Source: Bacillota bacterium
GTDB taxonomy: Bacteria; Bacillota; Clostridia; Christensenellales; UMGS416
Assembly: GCA_023409755.1 (NCBI GenBank)
Contig: JAEYRA010000090.1
Coordinates: forward strand, 1-27,655
Length of the DNA: 27,655 nucleotides
Reading direction: 5' to 3'
The notes below the pieces were generated by a model. That model saw nothing but the letters and a program-made list of their open reading frames with translations, made no database searches and was not told where the DNA came from. This document shows positions 7,711-16,082 of this stretch, one piece after another; positions within the stretch are counted from its first letter, which is position 1, and each line of letters begins with the position of its first letter. The position numbers and the translations under genes were made by a program.

Positions 7711-9092
7711 TACTTCAGCCCCACTTCTCCCGCGATGTCATAGACAATCTGCTTGAAGACGCGGCCGCGCTCCTCATAATCCTTGAACATGTCGAAACTG
7801 GCGCAGGCCGGTGACAGCAATACATTATATCCGGGATGGGCCATGGCATATGCCTTGCGCACGGCGTCGTTGAGGCTGGCAGCCCGCTCAATGGCGGTGA
7901 ACCCATGGGCCTGGGCGGAGGCGGCAATCTGCTCGGCTGTGTCGCCCAGCACCACCATGCCCACAATCTTACTGCCAGCCAGGGCCTTGGTAAAGTCCTC
8001 AAAGCCCGTGTGCTTGTCGTAACCGCCGGCAATGAGGATGGTGGGCAGCGCCATGGCCTGCACAGCCACAATGGACGCATCCGCGTTGGTGCCCTTGGAG
8101 TCGTTGATGAAGCGCACGCCCTGTACCTCAATGACAAACTCCAGCCGGTGCTCCACGCCCTCAAATGCTGCCAGTGTGTGGCGCACGATCATGGGGCTCA
8201 CGCCCATGGAAAGGGCGCAGGCCGACGCGGCAAGAGCGTTGGAGAGGTTGTGTGCGCCGGGGATGCGGACCTCCTCCGGCCGACCCATCACAATTTCCTC
8301 GCCACCGGTGGCCCGCCAGACGATGCGGCCCTCGCGCAGGAAACAGCCATGGGGCACTTCCTCCACACGGCTGAACCAGGTGAGACGGCAGCGCACCCGG
8401 TCGGCCAGCGAGCGGGTTGTCGGGTCGTCCCAGTTGAGCACCACCACGTCGTCCTCCCGCATGTTCTCAAACACGCGGGCTTTCATGTCGATGTAGGTCT
8501 CCATGGTGTGGTGGCGATTGAGGTGGTCGGGGGTGATGTTGAGAATGGCCGCCACCCTGGGCCGGAAGGTATGGATCGTCTCTAGCTGGAAGGAGCTGAC
8601 CTCGGCCACGACCATGTCCTCGGGGGCAATGGCCAGCGCGCGAGCGCACAGGGGCTCGCCGATGTTGCCCAGCACATGGGTGTTGAAGCCGGCCCTCTTG
8701 AACATGAGGCCAGTCAGAGCCGTTGTCGTCGTCTTGCCGTTGGTGCCGGTGATGGCCACCACCGGGGCCTGGGTGAAGAGGAACCCCAGTTCCGTCTCAC
8801 CCAGCACGGGCTTGCCAAGCGCCTGTGCCTGTGTAAGGAACGGCGCATCCACCGGTACGCCGGGGCTGATGACCACGGCATCCACCTGGGGCACAAACTC
8901 CGCCGCCGGCCGGCCAAACGCGAGCTCCACACCGACCACGCCGGCAAGCTCCGCCACGGCCTCGGGCATGGCATCCTCGCTCTTACTGTCATTGGCGATG
9001 ACCGTTGCTCCCTGGGCAGCCAAAAGCTTCACCGCTGCCAAACCGCTGCGGGCCATGCCGACCACTAACACCTTGCTCTTCTCAAACTCCAT
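7710..9092 (-). CDS. murD: UDP-N-acetylmuramoylalanine--D-glutamate ligase MurD
   Basis: MurD adds D-glutamate to UDP-MurNAc-L-Ala using ATP. The 460-aa product is of usual length. It starts with a Rossmann-like domain (KVLVVGMARSGLAAVKLL, about 7-24), then the central Mur ligase domain with P-loop GTNGKTTTT (116-124), EVSSFQLE and NITPDHLNRH. The C-terminal domain begins near HRLEFV and has FINDSKGTN and the late LLSPACASFDMFKDYEERG block, both characteristic of MurD rather than MurC, MurE or MurF. ATG 9092 lies five bases after AAGGTGG; an upstream in-frame GTG at 9101 overlaps that site and is unlikely. The gene follows mraY by 22 bases. Confidence 0.96.
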   Translation of the reverse strand: MEFEKSKVLVVGMARSGLAAVKLLAAQGATVIANDSKSEDAMPEAVAELAGVVGVELAFGRPAAEFVPQVDAVVISPGVPVDAPFLTQAQALGKPVLGETELGFLFTQAPVVAITGTNGKTTTTALTGLMFKRAGFNTHVLGNIGEPLCARALAIAPEDMVVAEVSSFQLETIHTFRPRVAAILNITPDHLNRHHTMETYIDMKARVFENMREDDVVVLNWDDPTTRSLADRVRCRLTWFSRVEEVPHGCFLREGRIVWRATGGEEIVMGRPEEVRIPGAHNLSNALAASACALSMGVSPMIVRHTLAAFEGVEHRLEFVIEVQGVRFINDSKGTNADASIVAVQAMALPTILIAGGYDKHTGFEDFTKALAGSKIVGMVVLGDTAEQIAASAQAHGFTAIERAASLNDAVRKAYAMAHPGYNVLLSPACASFDMFKDYEERGRVFKQIVYDIAGEVGLK

Positions 9093-9114
9093 AGTTTCCA
9101 CCTTTCATCCAGGG

Positions 9115-10083
9115 TCAGCGCAGCGCGACCAACCCCAGCAGGCACGCGATGGTTGTGATGATCATATACATCGAAACAATGCGGGTCTCCGGGTAGCCCA
9201 GCAGCTCAAAGTGATGGTGCAGCGGGGCCATCTTGAACACCCGTTTCTTGCGGGTTTTGTAGGAGGTGACCTGAATGATATCCGACACCGTGGAGGCCAC
9301 GTACATGCAGGCCATGAAGGGAAGCCACAGCGGGATGCGCGAGACAATCGTGAGCCACGCCACGGCCGCGCCCAGCGCCAGCGAGCCCGTGTCACCCATG
9401 AAGATGCGCGCCGGGAAGACGTTGAAACGCAGGAACCCCAGGCACGCACCGGTCAGCGCACCTGCGATGACCAGGTAGTTGTCAATACCGGGGATGGGCT
9501 GGCCGGAGAGGTATACGAACACCAGCGTCATGGCGGCAAAGAACACCACACCCACACCGCTGGCGAGACCGTCTAGCCCGTCGGTCAGGTTGACGCTGTT
9601 CATGGCCGCCACGATGATGAAGGCCGTGAACGGGAGATAGAACCACCCCAAGTCCCACTCGGCGGTGGTGAAGGGCAGACGGATGGATGTGCCCACATGC
9701 AGATAGGCCCACCAAGCGGCGGCCAACGCCACAATGACCTGAAGTGAGAACTTCTGCCACTCCCTCAGGCCCATGTTGCGCTTCATCACGTGCTTGGTGA
9801 AGTCATCGGCAAAGCCGATGAGCGCACCGGCTAAAATGAGAAGCAACCCCACCACCGCGCCCGGTTCCCACCGGCGGATGAGGGCCACGCAGGTGACGGC
9901 CAGCGCCAGCAGCATGATGACGCCGCCCATCTGAGGAGTGCCGGTCTTCTTCTCGTGCCACTTGGGGCCTTCGTCGCGGATGACCTGGCCAAACTTCAGC
10001 TTCTGCATCAGCGGAATGATGGCGGGCCCCACGGCCAGGCACGTGAGGAAGGAGATCAGCACCGGTAGAATGATCGTCTGCAT
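9115..10083 (-). CDS. mraY: Phospho-N-acetylmuramoyl-pentapeptide transferase MraY
   Basis: MraY moves phospho-MurNAc-pentapeptide from UDP to undecaprenyl phosphate, making lipid I at the inner face of the membrane. The 322-aa product has about ten membrane helices. The hallmark residues are present: KKTGTPQMGG (45-54), adjacent Asp93-Asp94 in GFADDFTK, NSVNLTDGLDGLA (162-174), GDTGS (230-234) and the histidine motif HHHFE (289-293). All catalytic and Mg-binding loops look intact. ATG 10083 is preceded by AAGGAA at a slightly long distance. It lies between murE and murD, the classical order, and is co-transcribed with them. Confidence 0.97.
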   Translation of the reverse strand: MQTIILPVLISFLTCLAVGPAIIPLMQKLKFGQVIRDEGPKWHEKKTGTPQMGGVIMLLALAVTCVALIRRWEPGAVVGLLLILAGALIGFADDFTKHVMKRNMGLREWQKFSLQVIVALAAAWWAYLHVGTSIRLPFTTAEWDLGWFYLPFTAFIIVAAMNSVNLTDGLDGLASGVGVVFFAAMTLVFVYLSGQPIPGIDNYLVIAGALTGACLGFLRFNVFPARIFMGDTGSLALGAAVAWLTIVSRIPLWLPFMACMYVASTVSDIIQVTSYKTRKKRVFKMAPLHHHFELLGYPETRIVSMYMIITTIACLLGLVALR

Positions 10084-10100
10084 GTCGGTTCAGGTTCCTT

Positions 10101-11561
10101 TCACAGGGTGGTGGGCAGGGCGTTCAGGGCTGCCCTGGCAATCTCACGGTCGTCAAAGTGGTGCTTTACCCCCATGACGTCCTGGTAGGTTTCGTGCCCC
10201 TTGCCGGCGATGAGCACCACGTCGCCCGGCTGTGCCATGGCGATGGCCCGCTCAATGGCGGCCTTGCGGTCGGTCACACACTCAAACGGCCCGCCGCCCT
10301 GCCGGGCACCGGGTTCTATCATGGCGATGATGGCATCCGGGTCCTCGGTGCGCGGGTTGTCGGAGGTCACGATGGCGTAGTCTGCCAGCGACGTGGCCAG
10401 CCGGCCCATGATGGGCCGCTTGGTACGGTCGCGGTCGCCGCCGCAGCCAAAGACCACCACCACCCGGCCCGGCGCAAAGCCCCGTGCCGCCCGAAGGATG
10501 TTCTCAAGGCTGTCGGGCGAGTGGGCATAATCCACAATGACGGTAAAGTCCCTTCCGGTCTCCACCCGCTCCATCCGCCCATTCATGGTGTTCACGCGCT
10601 CCAACCCCTCCACCACTGCGGCCATCGGCACGCCTACCCCCAGTGCCGCACCGGCGGCACCCATGGCGTTGGCCACGTTGAACGCGCCGGAGAGCTTCAG
10701 TTCCACCGGGAACTCGCTCCCCTGCCACGTCATGGTGAAGGACGAACCATCGGGCCGTACATCCTGTTGGACGCAACGTAGATCCGCTTCGGTTCCGTGG
10801 CCGTACACAATGCGCCGGCCGGTGAATCCATCGGCCATGGCAAGGCCTGCGGGGTCATCGGCATTGAGCACGGCAACGGCGCTGCGTTCATCGGTGAAAA
10901 GCAACCGCTTGGCGTCGCGGTAACGCTCCATGGTGACGAAGTCATCCAGGTGGTCCTGGGTGAGGTTCGTGAAGATGGCCACGTCAAAGTGGATGCCGGC
11001 AACCTTGCGCAGGGCAAGGGCGTGGGCCGATACCTCCATGACCACGCGGGTGCAGCCAGCGTCAGCCATGGCCCGCAGTGCGGTGTGGAAGTCCATGGGG
11101 TCAGGGGTCGTCAGCGCCTGTGGCAGCACCTCGTCGCCCACCAGGGTGGCAATGGTGCCCAGCAGCCCCACCTTCTCCCCCGCCGCCTCAAAGATCGACT
11201 TCATGAGGTAGGTCGTCGTCGTCTTCCCGTTGGTGCCGGTGACGCCGACGATGGACAACCCCTCGCCGGGGAATCCGTGGAACGCCGCCGCCAGGCAGGC
11301 CAACGCCTCCCGGCTATCGGTCACGCGGGCCTGGGGCACGTTCACATCCTCCACAAACCGCTCCACCACCAGCGCCGCCGCCCCGGCGGCCACCGCTTGA
11401 GCGGCATAGAGGTGGCCGTCCACCTTGGTGCCGGGGATGCACACAAAAAGAGCTTCCGGCTTGATTTTGCGGGAGTCTATGGTGATGTCGGTGATGTCCG
11501 GGTCGGCGGCGTTACGCCACTCGCAACAGCCGCAACGGGCAAACAACTCATTGAGTTTCAT
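10101..11561 (-). CDS. murE: UDP-MurNAc-tripeptide synthetase MurE, meso-DAP type
   Basis: MurE adds the third stem-peptide residue to UDP-MurNAc-L-Ala-D-Glu. The 486-aa product has an N-terminal uridine-binding domain (TDITIDSRKIKPEALFVCIPG), the ATP P-loop GTNGKTTTT (109-117), the TTPDP loop, and YRDAKRLLF (214-222), whose Lys218 matches the carbamylated lysine of Mur ligases. A C-terminal domain follows. DNPRTEDP (401-408) is the DNPR motif linked to meso-diaminopimelate specificity, so the wall probably contains meso-DAP rather than lysine at position three. ATG 11561 follows GAGAGG by eight bases. It lies between the PBP gene and mraY. Confidence 0.97.
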   Translation of the reverse strand: MKLNELFARCGCCEWRNAADPDITDITIDSRKIKPEALFVCIPGTKVDGHLYAAQAVAAGAAALVVERFVEDVNVPQARVTDSREALACLAAAFHGFPGEGLSIVGVTGTNGKTTTTYLMKSIFEAAGEKVGLLGTIATLVGDEVLPQALTTPDPMDFHTALRAMADAGCTRVVMEVSAHALALRKVAGIHFDVAIFTNLTQDHLDDFVTMERYRDAKRLLFTDERSAVAVLNADDPAGLAMADGFTGRRIVYGHGTEADLRCVQQDVRPDGSSFTMTWQGSEFPVELKLSGAFNVANAMGAAGAALGVGVPMAAVVEGLERVNTMNGRMERVETGRDFTVIVDYAHSPDSLENILRAARGFAPGRVVVVFGCGGDRDRTKRPIMGRLATSLADYAIVTSDNPRTEDPDAIIAMIEPGARQGGGPFECVTDRKAAIERAIAMAQPGDVVLIAGKGHETYQDVMGVKHHFDDREIARAALNALPTTL

Positions 11562-11595
11562 GTTGCACGCCTCTCATTCGTATGCAACCGCGGGT

Positions 11596-13794
11596 TCAAT
11601 CCCCCTCGGTTTCACTCTCCTTTTGGTCATCGCGGTAGCGGAAGGTCACCTCCACGATGTCGCCGCGGTTGACGACGGTGTGGGCCTTCGGGGTCTGCTC
11701 CACCGCCACGCCGCCGGTTCCCTTCATGCTCAGCCCAAGCCCCAGGGAGGCGAGGATGGTGTTGACCTCGGTGGCAGTCTTGCCGGTGAGGTCGGGCACC
11801 TCAATCCGAGTGTCCTCTGGGTCGTCCTCTTCCTCCAGATAAATCATTACAGTTGAGCCTTTATCCGCCTCATCGCCGGGCTTTGGCATCTGCTCGGCCA
11901 CCTTGCCGCCATAGCCTTCTACTATATACGTGAATCCCTTGGATTGCAACTCACTGGCCGCCTGCTCCAGTTCCAGATCGGTGCAGTCCGGCACCTCCAC
12001 CTGGGGGGCGGTGTCCTCCTCTGCATTGGTGGGCTTGATGCCGGCATATTGCAGCGTATCCTGCAGGATCATCTTGACATAAGGCGCGGCTACGATGCTG
12101 CCGTAATCCACAGCCACATCGGGTTCATCCACAATGACGAGCACGGTATAGCGGGGTTTATCTGCCGGGGCGAAGGCAATGAAGGACGAGACGTGCTTGT
12201 CGGTCATGATCTTGCCATCGCTACCGTACTTCTGCGCTGTGCCGGTCTTGCCGCCGATCTTATATCCCTCAACCCTGGCGTTCTTGCCGCTGCCCTTATC
12301 CACCACGCTCTGCAGAATGTCACGCACGGTGGCCGATGTTTCCGCCGAAATGACCTGACCCACCTTGGTCGGCTCATAATCGGTGATGGTTTTGCCGTCG
12401 GCGTCGGTGATTTTGCTGACGATGTAGGGTTTCATGAGCGTACCGCCGTTGACGGCCGCCGACACCGCCGTGGTAAGCTGTAGGGGTGTCACCGCAATCG
12501 ACTGGCCAAAGCCGATGCGTGCCAGGTCGGTGTTGCGCACGTACTTCTGCCCCATCATGATGCCGGAGGCTTCACCGTTCAAATCAATGCCTGTCTGCTG
12601 GCCAATGCCGAAGTTTTGCAGGTATTTGTAGAAATCGACGGTGCCCATGCGCAGCGCCATTTCCATAAACACCGGGTTGCAGGACTTCTGCACGCCCTCG
12701 TAGAGCGTCTCGCTGCCATGGGCGCGAGAGCTCCAGCACTTGATCCGCTCGCCGTCCACAATCTTATAGCCGGCGCAATAGAAGGTGTCGTTTGTTGTGA
12801 TCTTGCCGGAATCGAGAGCCGACGCCAGCGTCAGAATCTTAAAGGTGGAACCCGGCTCGTAGGACTCGGCCACCGCGTTGTTGCGGGTCAACTCCTGCAG
12901 GGTCTTCAGATCGTCCCGCGGCGGGTCGTTGTTGTCGAAGTCGGGCTTGTTGGCCATGGCCAGGATTGCACCGGTTTGGGTATCCTGCACGATGCAGGTG
13001 ACCTTCTTGGCCTTTTGCTCGCTCAGGGCCCGCTCCATGGCCTTTTCACAGAAGCTCTGTATGACCGAATCGATGGTCAGAACGACGTTCTGCCCATCGA
13101 TGGCCGGAACGAGCTGCAGAACGCTGTCCGGCACCACATTGCCGGCGCGATCCGTCTCGCTGATGACTTTGCCTGAGGAACCCGCCAGATACTTGTTGTA
13201 CTTGGCTTCGACGCCTTCCAGCCCGTCGCCATCCACCGACGTGAACCCCAGGACTTGTGTCAAAAAATTGCGCAGAGGATAGAACCGTTTCATGTCCTCG
13301 CTCAGGTGAATGCCAGGAAGCCCGACGTCCTTCTTCGACTCGGTTTCGTCCGGGAGACCAATCTCCCTCAGACGGTTGCCTTGCTCGCGGCTGATCTGCC
13401 GCTTGAGAAGGACTTCCGACTTCTTGGTGTCCTTGAGCTTGCGCAAAATCGTATCGTAATCCAAATCGAGCTCGGTTGAGAGCGTGTCCGCAACCTTCTC
13501 GATGGTACCGGACGTTTCCTTTTCGGCTGTGGCCAGTTCAGAGGGCCGGGCCATCACCATTTCGCTGCTGGCGGATTGGGCCAGTACCTTGCCGTTCACG
13601 TCCAGCACAGCGCCGCGCTTGGCGGCCACCGGCAGTTCCTTGGTCCACTGGTCCGCAGCCATCTCCTTCAGGTCATCGGCACGCACCACCTGCCAGTACC
13701 CCACACGAAAGACGAGTGTGCCCGCCATCAATATGGTGAGGAGCAACACGATGAGGTTGATCCGTCGTCTGCTTGTGACCTTGGGCGCTGCCAA
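11596..13794 (-). CDS. Class B penicillin-binding protein with two PASTA domains (SpoVD/FtsI-like)
   Basis: This is a septal transpeptidase that cross-links peptidoglycan, probably as partner of FtsW. The 732-aa product has an N-terminal transmembrane anchor (about 12-30), a PBP dimerisation domain (about 55-210) and a transpeptidase domain. The catalytic triad motifs are intact: STFK (Ser316), SCN (371-373) and KTG (516-518). Two PASTA domains follow, near 597-655 and 663-720, then a charged tail. PASTA domains bind peptidoglycan. TTG 13794 is the start, six bases after AGGAGG. The architecture resembles SpoVD or PBP2b/PBP2x; with one class B PBP gene in the cluster, a vegetative division role is likely, and a sporulation role is not excluded. 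ftsL lies 23 bases upstream. Confidence 0.94.
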   Translation of the reverse strand: MAAPKVTSRRRINLIVLLLTILMAGTLVFRVGYWQVVRADDLKEMAADQWTKELPVAAKRGAVLDVNGKVLAQSASSEMVMARPSELATAEKETSGTIEKVADTLSTELDLDYDTILRKLKDTKKSEVLLKRQISREQGNRLREIGLPDETESKKDVGLPGIHLSEDMKRFYPLRNFLTQVLGFTSVDGDGLEGVEAKYNKYLAGSSGKVISETDRAGNVVPDSVLQLVPAIDGQNVVLTIDSVIQSFCEKAMERALSEQKAKKVTCIVQDTQTGAILAMANKPDFDNNDPPRDDLKTLQELTRNNAVAESYEPGSTFKILTLASALDSGKITTNDTFYCAGYKIVDGERIKCWSSRAHGSETLYEGVQKSCNPVFMEMALRMGTVDFYKYLQNFGIGQQTGIDLNGEASGIMMGQKYVRNTDLARIGFGQSIAVTPLQLTTAVSAAVNGGTLMKPYIVSKITDADGKTITDYEPTKVGQVISAETSATVRDILQSVVDKGSGKNARVEGYKIGGKTGTAQKYGSDGKIMTDKHVSSFIAFAPADKPRYTVLVIVDEPDVAVDYGSIVAAPYVKMILQDTLQYAGIKPTNAEEDTAPQVEVPDCTDLELEQAASELQSKGFTYIVEGYGGKVAEQMPKPGDEADKGSTVMIYLEEEDDPEDTRIEVPDLTGKTATEVNTILASLGLGLSMKGTGGVAVEQTPKAHTVVNRGDIVEVTFRYRDDQKESETEGD

Positions 13795-13817
13795 TCATTG
13801 CCTCCTGCTGCCGGCTG

Positions 13818-14228
13818 TCACCGGTTGTTCTTGATGCTGGTGCTCTTGCTGGTGTCCACGTACAGCACGTTCTTGGCGTCGGGGTATGTCATGCCCAGAT
13901 CCTCAGCCTTCTCCATGATGACGTAAATGTTGGCGGCCTCATTGTATTGCTCGTTCAGGGTGCTGTTCTTCCGCTCGGCCTCCACAATCTTGGTCTGCAG
14001 GCTGTTGACATCACGCTGGGTGCGGTAGACCTGGGCCTTGACATACAGCAGGCCCACGCAAACGGCGGCGATCATCACCGCCGCCAGCATGGCCACAGCA
14101 CGGCGCACAGCCAACGCGAAGGCATTGTGCCGGCGCTGCCGGGCACGGGCGGCGGCCTGCTGCTCGCGGCGCTCAGGCTCCTCCTGCCGGTAGTCGTATG
14201 CGACGTTGCTTCTGTATGCCACTGACAT
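13818..14228 (-). CDS. ftsL: FtsL-like septum protein
   Basis: The 136-aa product has a basic cytoplasmic N-terminus rich in Arg and Gln (1-43), one transmembrane helix (about 44-64) and an extracytoplasmic coiled coil (about 66-100, QRDVNSLQTKIVEAERKN). A short tail follows with the EDLGMTYPD segment typical of FtsL proteins. FtsL/DivIC-type proteins form a complex with FtsQ/DivIB and activate FtsW-PBP. Sequence conservation in this family is low, so the call rests on topology, length and the position between rsmH and the PBP gene. ATG 14228 has AAGGAGAGG just upstream. It starts 17 bases after the rsmH stop. Confidence 0.85.
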   Translation of the reverse strand: MSVAYRSNVAYDYRQEEPERREQQAAARARQRRHNAFALAVRRAVAMLAAVMIAAVCVGLLYVKAQVYRTQRDVNSLQTKIVEAERKNSTLNEQYNEAANIYVIMEKAEDLGMTYPDAKNVLYVDTSKSTSIKNNR

Positions 14229-14245
14229 TGTATTCCCTCTCCTTT

Positions 14246-15196
14246 TCAGGTAGTCCTTTGCTTTTCAAACACCCTCAGCTTGGCGCTGCGGGAGCGAGGG
14301 TTGTCCTCCTGCTCCTCCGGGCTCGGCTGCTCGGGCTTGCGGGTCAGCATCCGCCCAGCGGAGACCTTGCCGCACACGCAGTACGGTGCGCTCTTGGGGC
14401 AGGTGCAGGGCGACTCGGCCGTCTTCATCGCGTCCTTGACCGCCCGATCCTCCAGGGAGTGGAAGGTCAGCACGCAGAGCCGTCCACCATCCGCCAGCAA
14501 GTCGATGAAGTCACTGACCGCCTGGCCCAGGCCCTCGAGTTCTCCGTTGACCTCGATGCGAATGGCCTGGAAGGTACGCTTGGCCGGGTGCGGCCCCTGG
14601 CGTCGGAAGCGGGCCGGGATGGCCTCGCTGATGACCTGCGCCAGTTCGGCAGTCGTCTCAATGGGCTTCTCTGCCCGGCGGCGAACCACGAAGGACGCGA
14701 TGCGGGCGGCGAAGTTCTCCTCGCCATAGCGGCGGATGACTGACGCCAGCCGCCCCTCCTCGTAGGTGTTGACCACATCCCAAGCCGATCGGCCGGCGCT
14801 GCGGTCCATCCGCATGTCAAGCGGCCCGTCATTCTTGTAGGAGAAGCCGCGTTCCGCTTCGTCCAACTGCCAGGATGACACGCCCAAATCGAGCATGACG
14901 CCGTTGACAGCGGAAATCCCCAGGGAGCGCACGATGGCAGGTGCCTGGCGGAAGTTCCCCTTAACCGGCACAAACGCCTCCCCGAAGGGGGCCAGGCGCT
15001 GCCGGCACTCCGCCAGCGCATCGTCGTCAAGGTCGGTACCGATGAGCCGCCCGCCGGGCACGATGCGCTGCAGCACCGCCTCGGCGTGGCCACCGCCGCC
15101 CAGCGTGCCATCCACAAAGATGCCGCCGGGTGTTGGGCGGAGAAACTCCACACAACGCTCCAACAGAATGGACTTGTGCTCAAACCCCCGGTCCAT
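14246..15196 (-). CDS. rsmH: 16S rRNA (cytosine-1402-N4)-methyltransferase RsmH
   Basis: RsmH (MraW) methylates N4 of C1402 in the ribosomal decoding centre using S-adenosylmethionine. The 316-aa product is of standard length. It begins with FEHKSILLERCVEFL, then the SAM-binding segment VDGTLGGGGHAEAVL (28-42) and GTDLDDDAL (53-61). MLDLGVSSWQLDEAERGFSY and RTFQAIRIEVNGEL are further family blocks, and the C-terminal part has RKPEQPSPEEQEDNPRSRSA. The ATG at 15196 overlaps the mraZ stop (TGATG), so translation is probably coupled; there is no strong ribosome site. An in-frame start at 15292 would overlap mraZ by about 100 bases and add residues unrelated to the family. Confidence 0.96.
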   Translation of the reverse strand: MDRGFEHKSILLERCVEFLRPTPGGIFVDGTLGGGGHAEAVLQRIVPGGRLIGTDLDDDALAECRQRLAPFGEAFVPVKGNFRQAPAIVRSLGISAVNGVMLDLGVSSWQLDEAERGFSYKNDGPLDMRMDRSAGRSAWDVVNTYEEGRLASVIRRYGEENFAARIASFVVRRRAEKPIETTAELAQVISEAIPARFRRQGPHPAKRTFQAIRIEVNGELEGLGQAVSDFIDLLADGGRLCVLTFHSLEDRAVKDAMKTAESPCTCPKSAPYCVCGKVSAGRMLTRKPEQPSPEEQEDNPRSRSAKLRVFEKQRTT

Positions 15197-15651
15197 CAGC
15201 GCACCGTCAGGCCGGAACTGCGCAGGTTGCTGAGAGCAGCGCGCACCTTGTCCGGTTCCATCGTCTTGTTGCGCCAGGTGTTGCGGTCCCAAATCTCGAT
15301 GTGATTCCCCACACCCACGACCACAACTTCCTTGTCGAGGTTGGCATAACGCCGGAACTCCTGCGGAATGAGCAGGCGGTTCTGCGCGTCGGTCTCGGCG
15401 TCGTTGGCCTGGGAGAAGATCGCCAAACGAACGGTATCGGCGTCCTCGTTGGTGAGCGGTAGATCCGAAAGGCTGGCGGCGAAGTCAGCAAAGACCTCTT
15501 CGGTCATCAGGTATAGGCTGTTGTTGAACATCCATTTGAGGATGACGAAGTTCTCCCCTAGCCCATCGCGGAACTTGGCGGGGATGAACATACGCCCTTT
15601 GGCGTCAATCGTGTGCTCGTACTCGCCCTTGAAGTAGCCCTTGAGCGCCAC
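15196..15651 (-). CDS. mraZ: Transcriptional regulator MraZ
   Basis: MraZ is a ring-forming DNA-binding protein that regulates the dcw operon by binding repeats at its own promoter. The 151-aa product contains two AbrB-like MraZ motifs, DAKGRMFIPAKFR (16-28) and DAQNRLLIPQEFRRYA (88-103), as expected. GTG 15651 is the start because homology begins at ALKGYFKGEYEHTIDAKGR and a G-rich ribosome site precedes it. A longer frame from 15705 would start inside the leader region. It is the first gene of the cluster, and the promoter and repeats upstream support autoregulation. Confidence 0.96.
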   Translation of the reverse strand: MALKGYFKGEYEHTIDAKGRMFIPAKFRDGLGENFVILKWMFNNSLYLMTEEVFADFAASLSDLPLTNEDADTVRLAIFSQANDAETDAQNRLLIPQEFRRYANLDKEVVVVGVGNHIEIWDRNTWRNKTMEPDKVRAALSNLRSSGLTVR

Positions 15652-15691
15652 GTTGCCCCACCCCCTTCCACCATTGCCCTGCCTTTTACAG

Positions 15692-15710
15692 GAAAAGTGG
15701 TGCACTTTTC
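15692..15710. repeat. Perfect 8-bp inverted repeat in the mraZ leader
   Basis: The minus strand reads GAAAAGTG-CAC-CACTTTTC: perfect 8-base arms with a 3-base centre, about 20-40 bases downstream of the expected transcription start. It could be an operator for a dimeric regulator or a small RNA hairpin. It partly abuts the second GTGG repeat. Confidence 0.6.
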
Positions 15711-15712
15711 AT

Positions 15713-15777
15713 CCACTTTGCCCCACCTGACTATCATTATACCTATTTACCCCTGGTTTGCAACCCAGTTTTTCCCA
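15713..15777 (-). promoter_or_regulatory. Candidate MraZ-binding direct repeats around the mraZ promoter
   Basis: Reading the minus strand, TGGG occurs at 15777 and again exactly 10 bases on at 15767, just upstream of the -35 box. GTGG occurs at 15726 and 15716, again 10 bases apart, just downstream of the -10 box. Known MraZ operators are TGGG-type direct repeats with a 10-base period upstream of mraZ. The match in motif and period is seen directly; binding is inferred. Confidence 0.5.
15736..15763 (-). promoter_or_regulatory. Main promoter of the mraZ-ftsZ cluster
   Basis: On the minus strand there is a -35 box TTGCAA (15758-15763), a 16-base spacer and a perfect -10 box TATAAT (15736-15741). 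Transcription should start near 15729, giving a leader of roughly 78 bases before mraZ. This is the strongest promoter-like sequence upstream of the dcw cluster. Confidence 0.8.
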
Positions 15778-15779
15778 AA

Positions 15780-16020
15780 TCACTCCACCGCACAGCTCCA
15801 AAAAAGCACGAAAAAAGGTGATTTCTATGCATCCCCATCCACCTTGGCGATATTTCGTTCATCACCTATTTACGTTTTGTACAGGGGTACATTCGTTCGC
15901 ATTTATGAATCTCACAGGGGAATGGAATGGGCCGTTGAAAAGTGAATTGACCCCATATGTTGTATTCCGACCCAATTACCAGCGGATTAACGGACCGAAG
16001 TGGAGCATGGTCCCATGGCA
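15780..16020. other. AT-richer intergenic stretch between mraZ promoter and dnaB terminator
   Basis: I see no supported gene here. A plus-strand frame beginning ATG 15827, five bases after GGTGA, runs to 16063 but passes through the dnaB terminator hairpin and resembles nothing I recognise. The rest has no clear promoter, RNA gene or repeat. Confidence 0.5.
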
Positions 16021-16024
16021 ACGC

Positions 16025-16056
16025 AAAAGGGTGCGACTTGTTGTTCGCACCCTTTT
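16025..16056 (-). terminator. Intrinsic terminator after dnaB (possibly bidirectional)
   Basis: Perfect 12-base arms AAAAGGGTGCGA / TCGCACCCTTTT flank an 8-base loop. In the dnaB direction the hairpin starts 27 bases after the stop and ends with TTTT within the stem, followed by GCG. The A-stem/T-stem design can work on both strands. Confidence 0.85.
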
Positions 16057-16082
16057 GATTTGAAATTATTAATCTTAGAACG

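Noticed and set aside
15196..15292. Upstream start for rsmH.
   Set aside because: It would add 32 non-homologous residues overlapping mraZ; ATG 15196 matches the family start.
15827..16063. Small plus-strand ORF with a possible ribosome site in the mraZ-dnaB gap.
   Set aside because: It reads through the dnaB terminator hairpin, has no recognisable similarity and atypical codons. Kept only as a note on the intergenic region.
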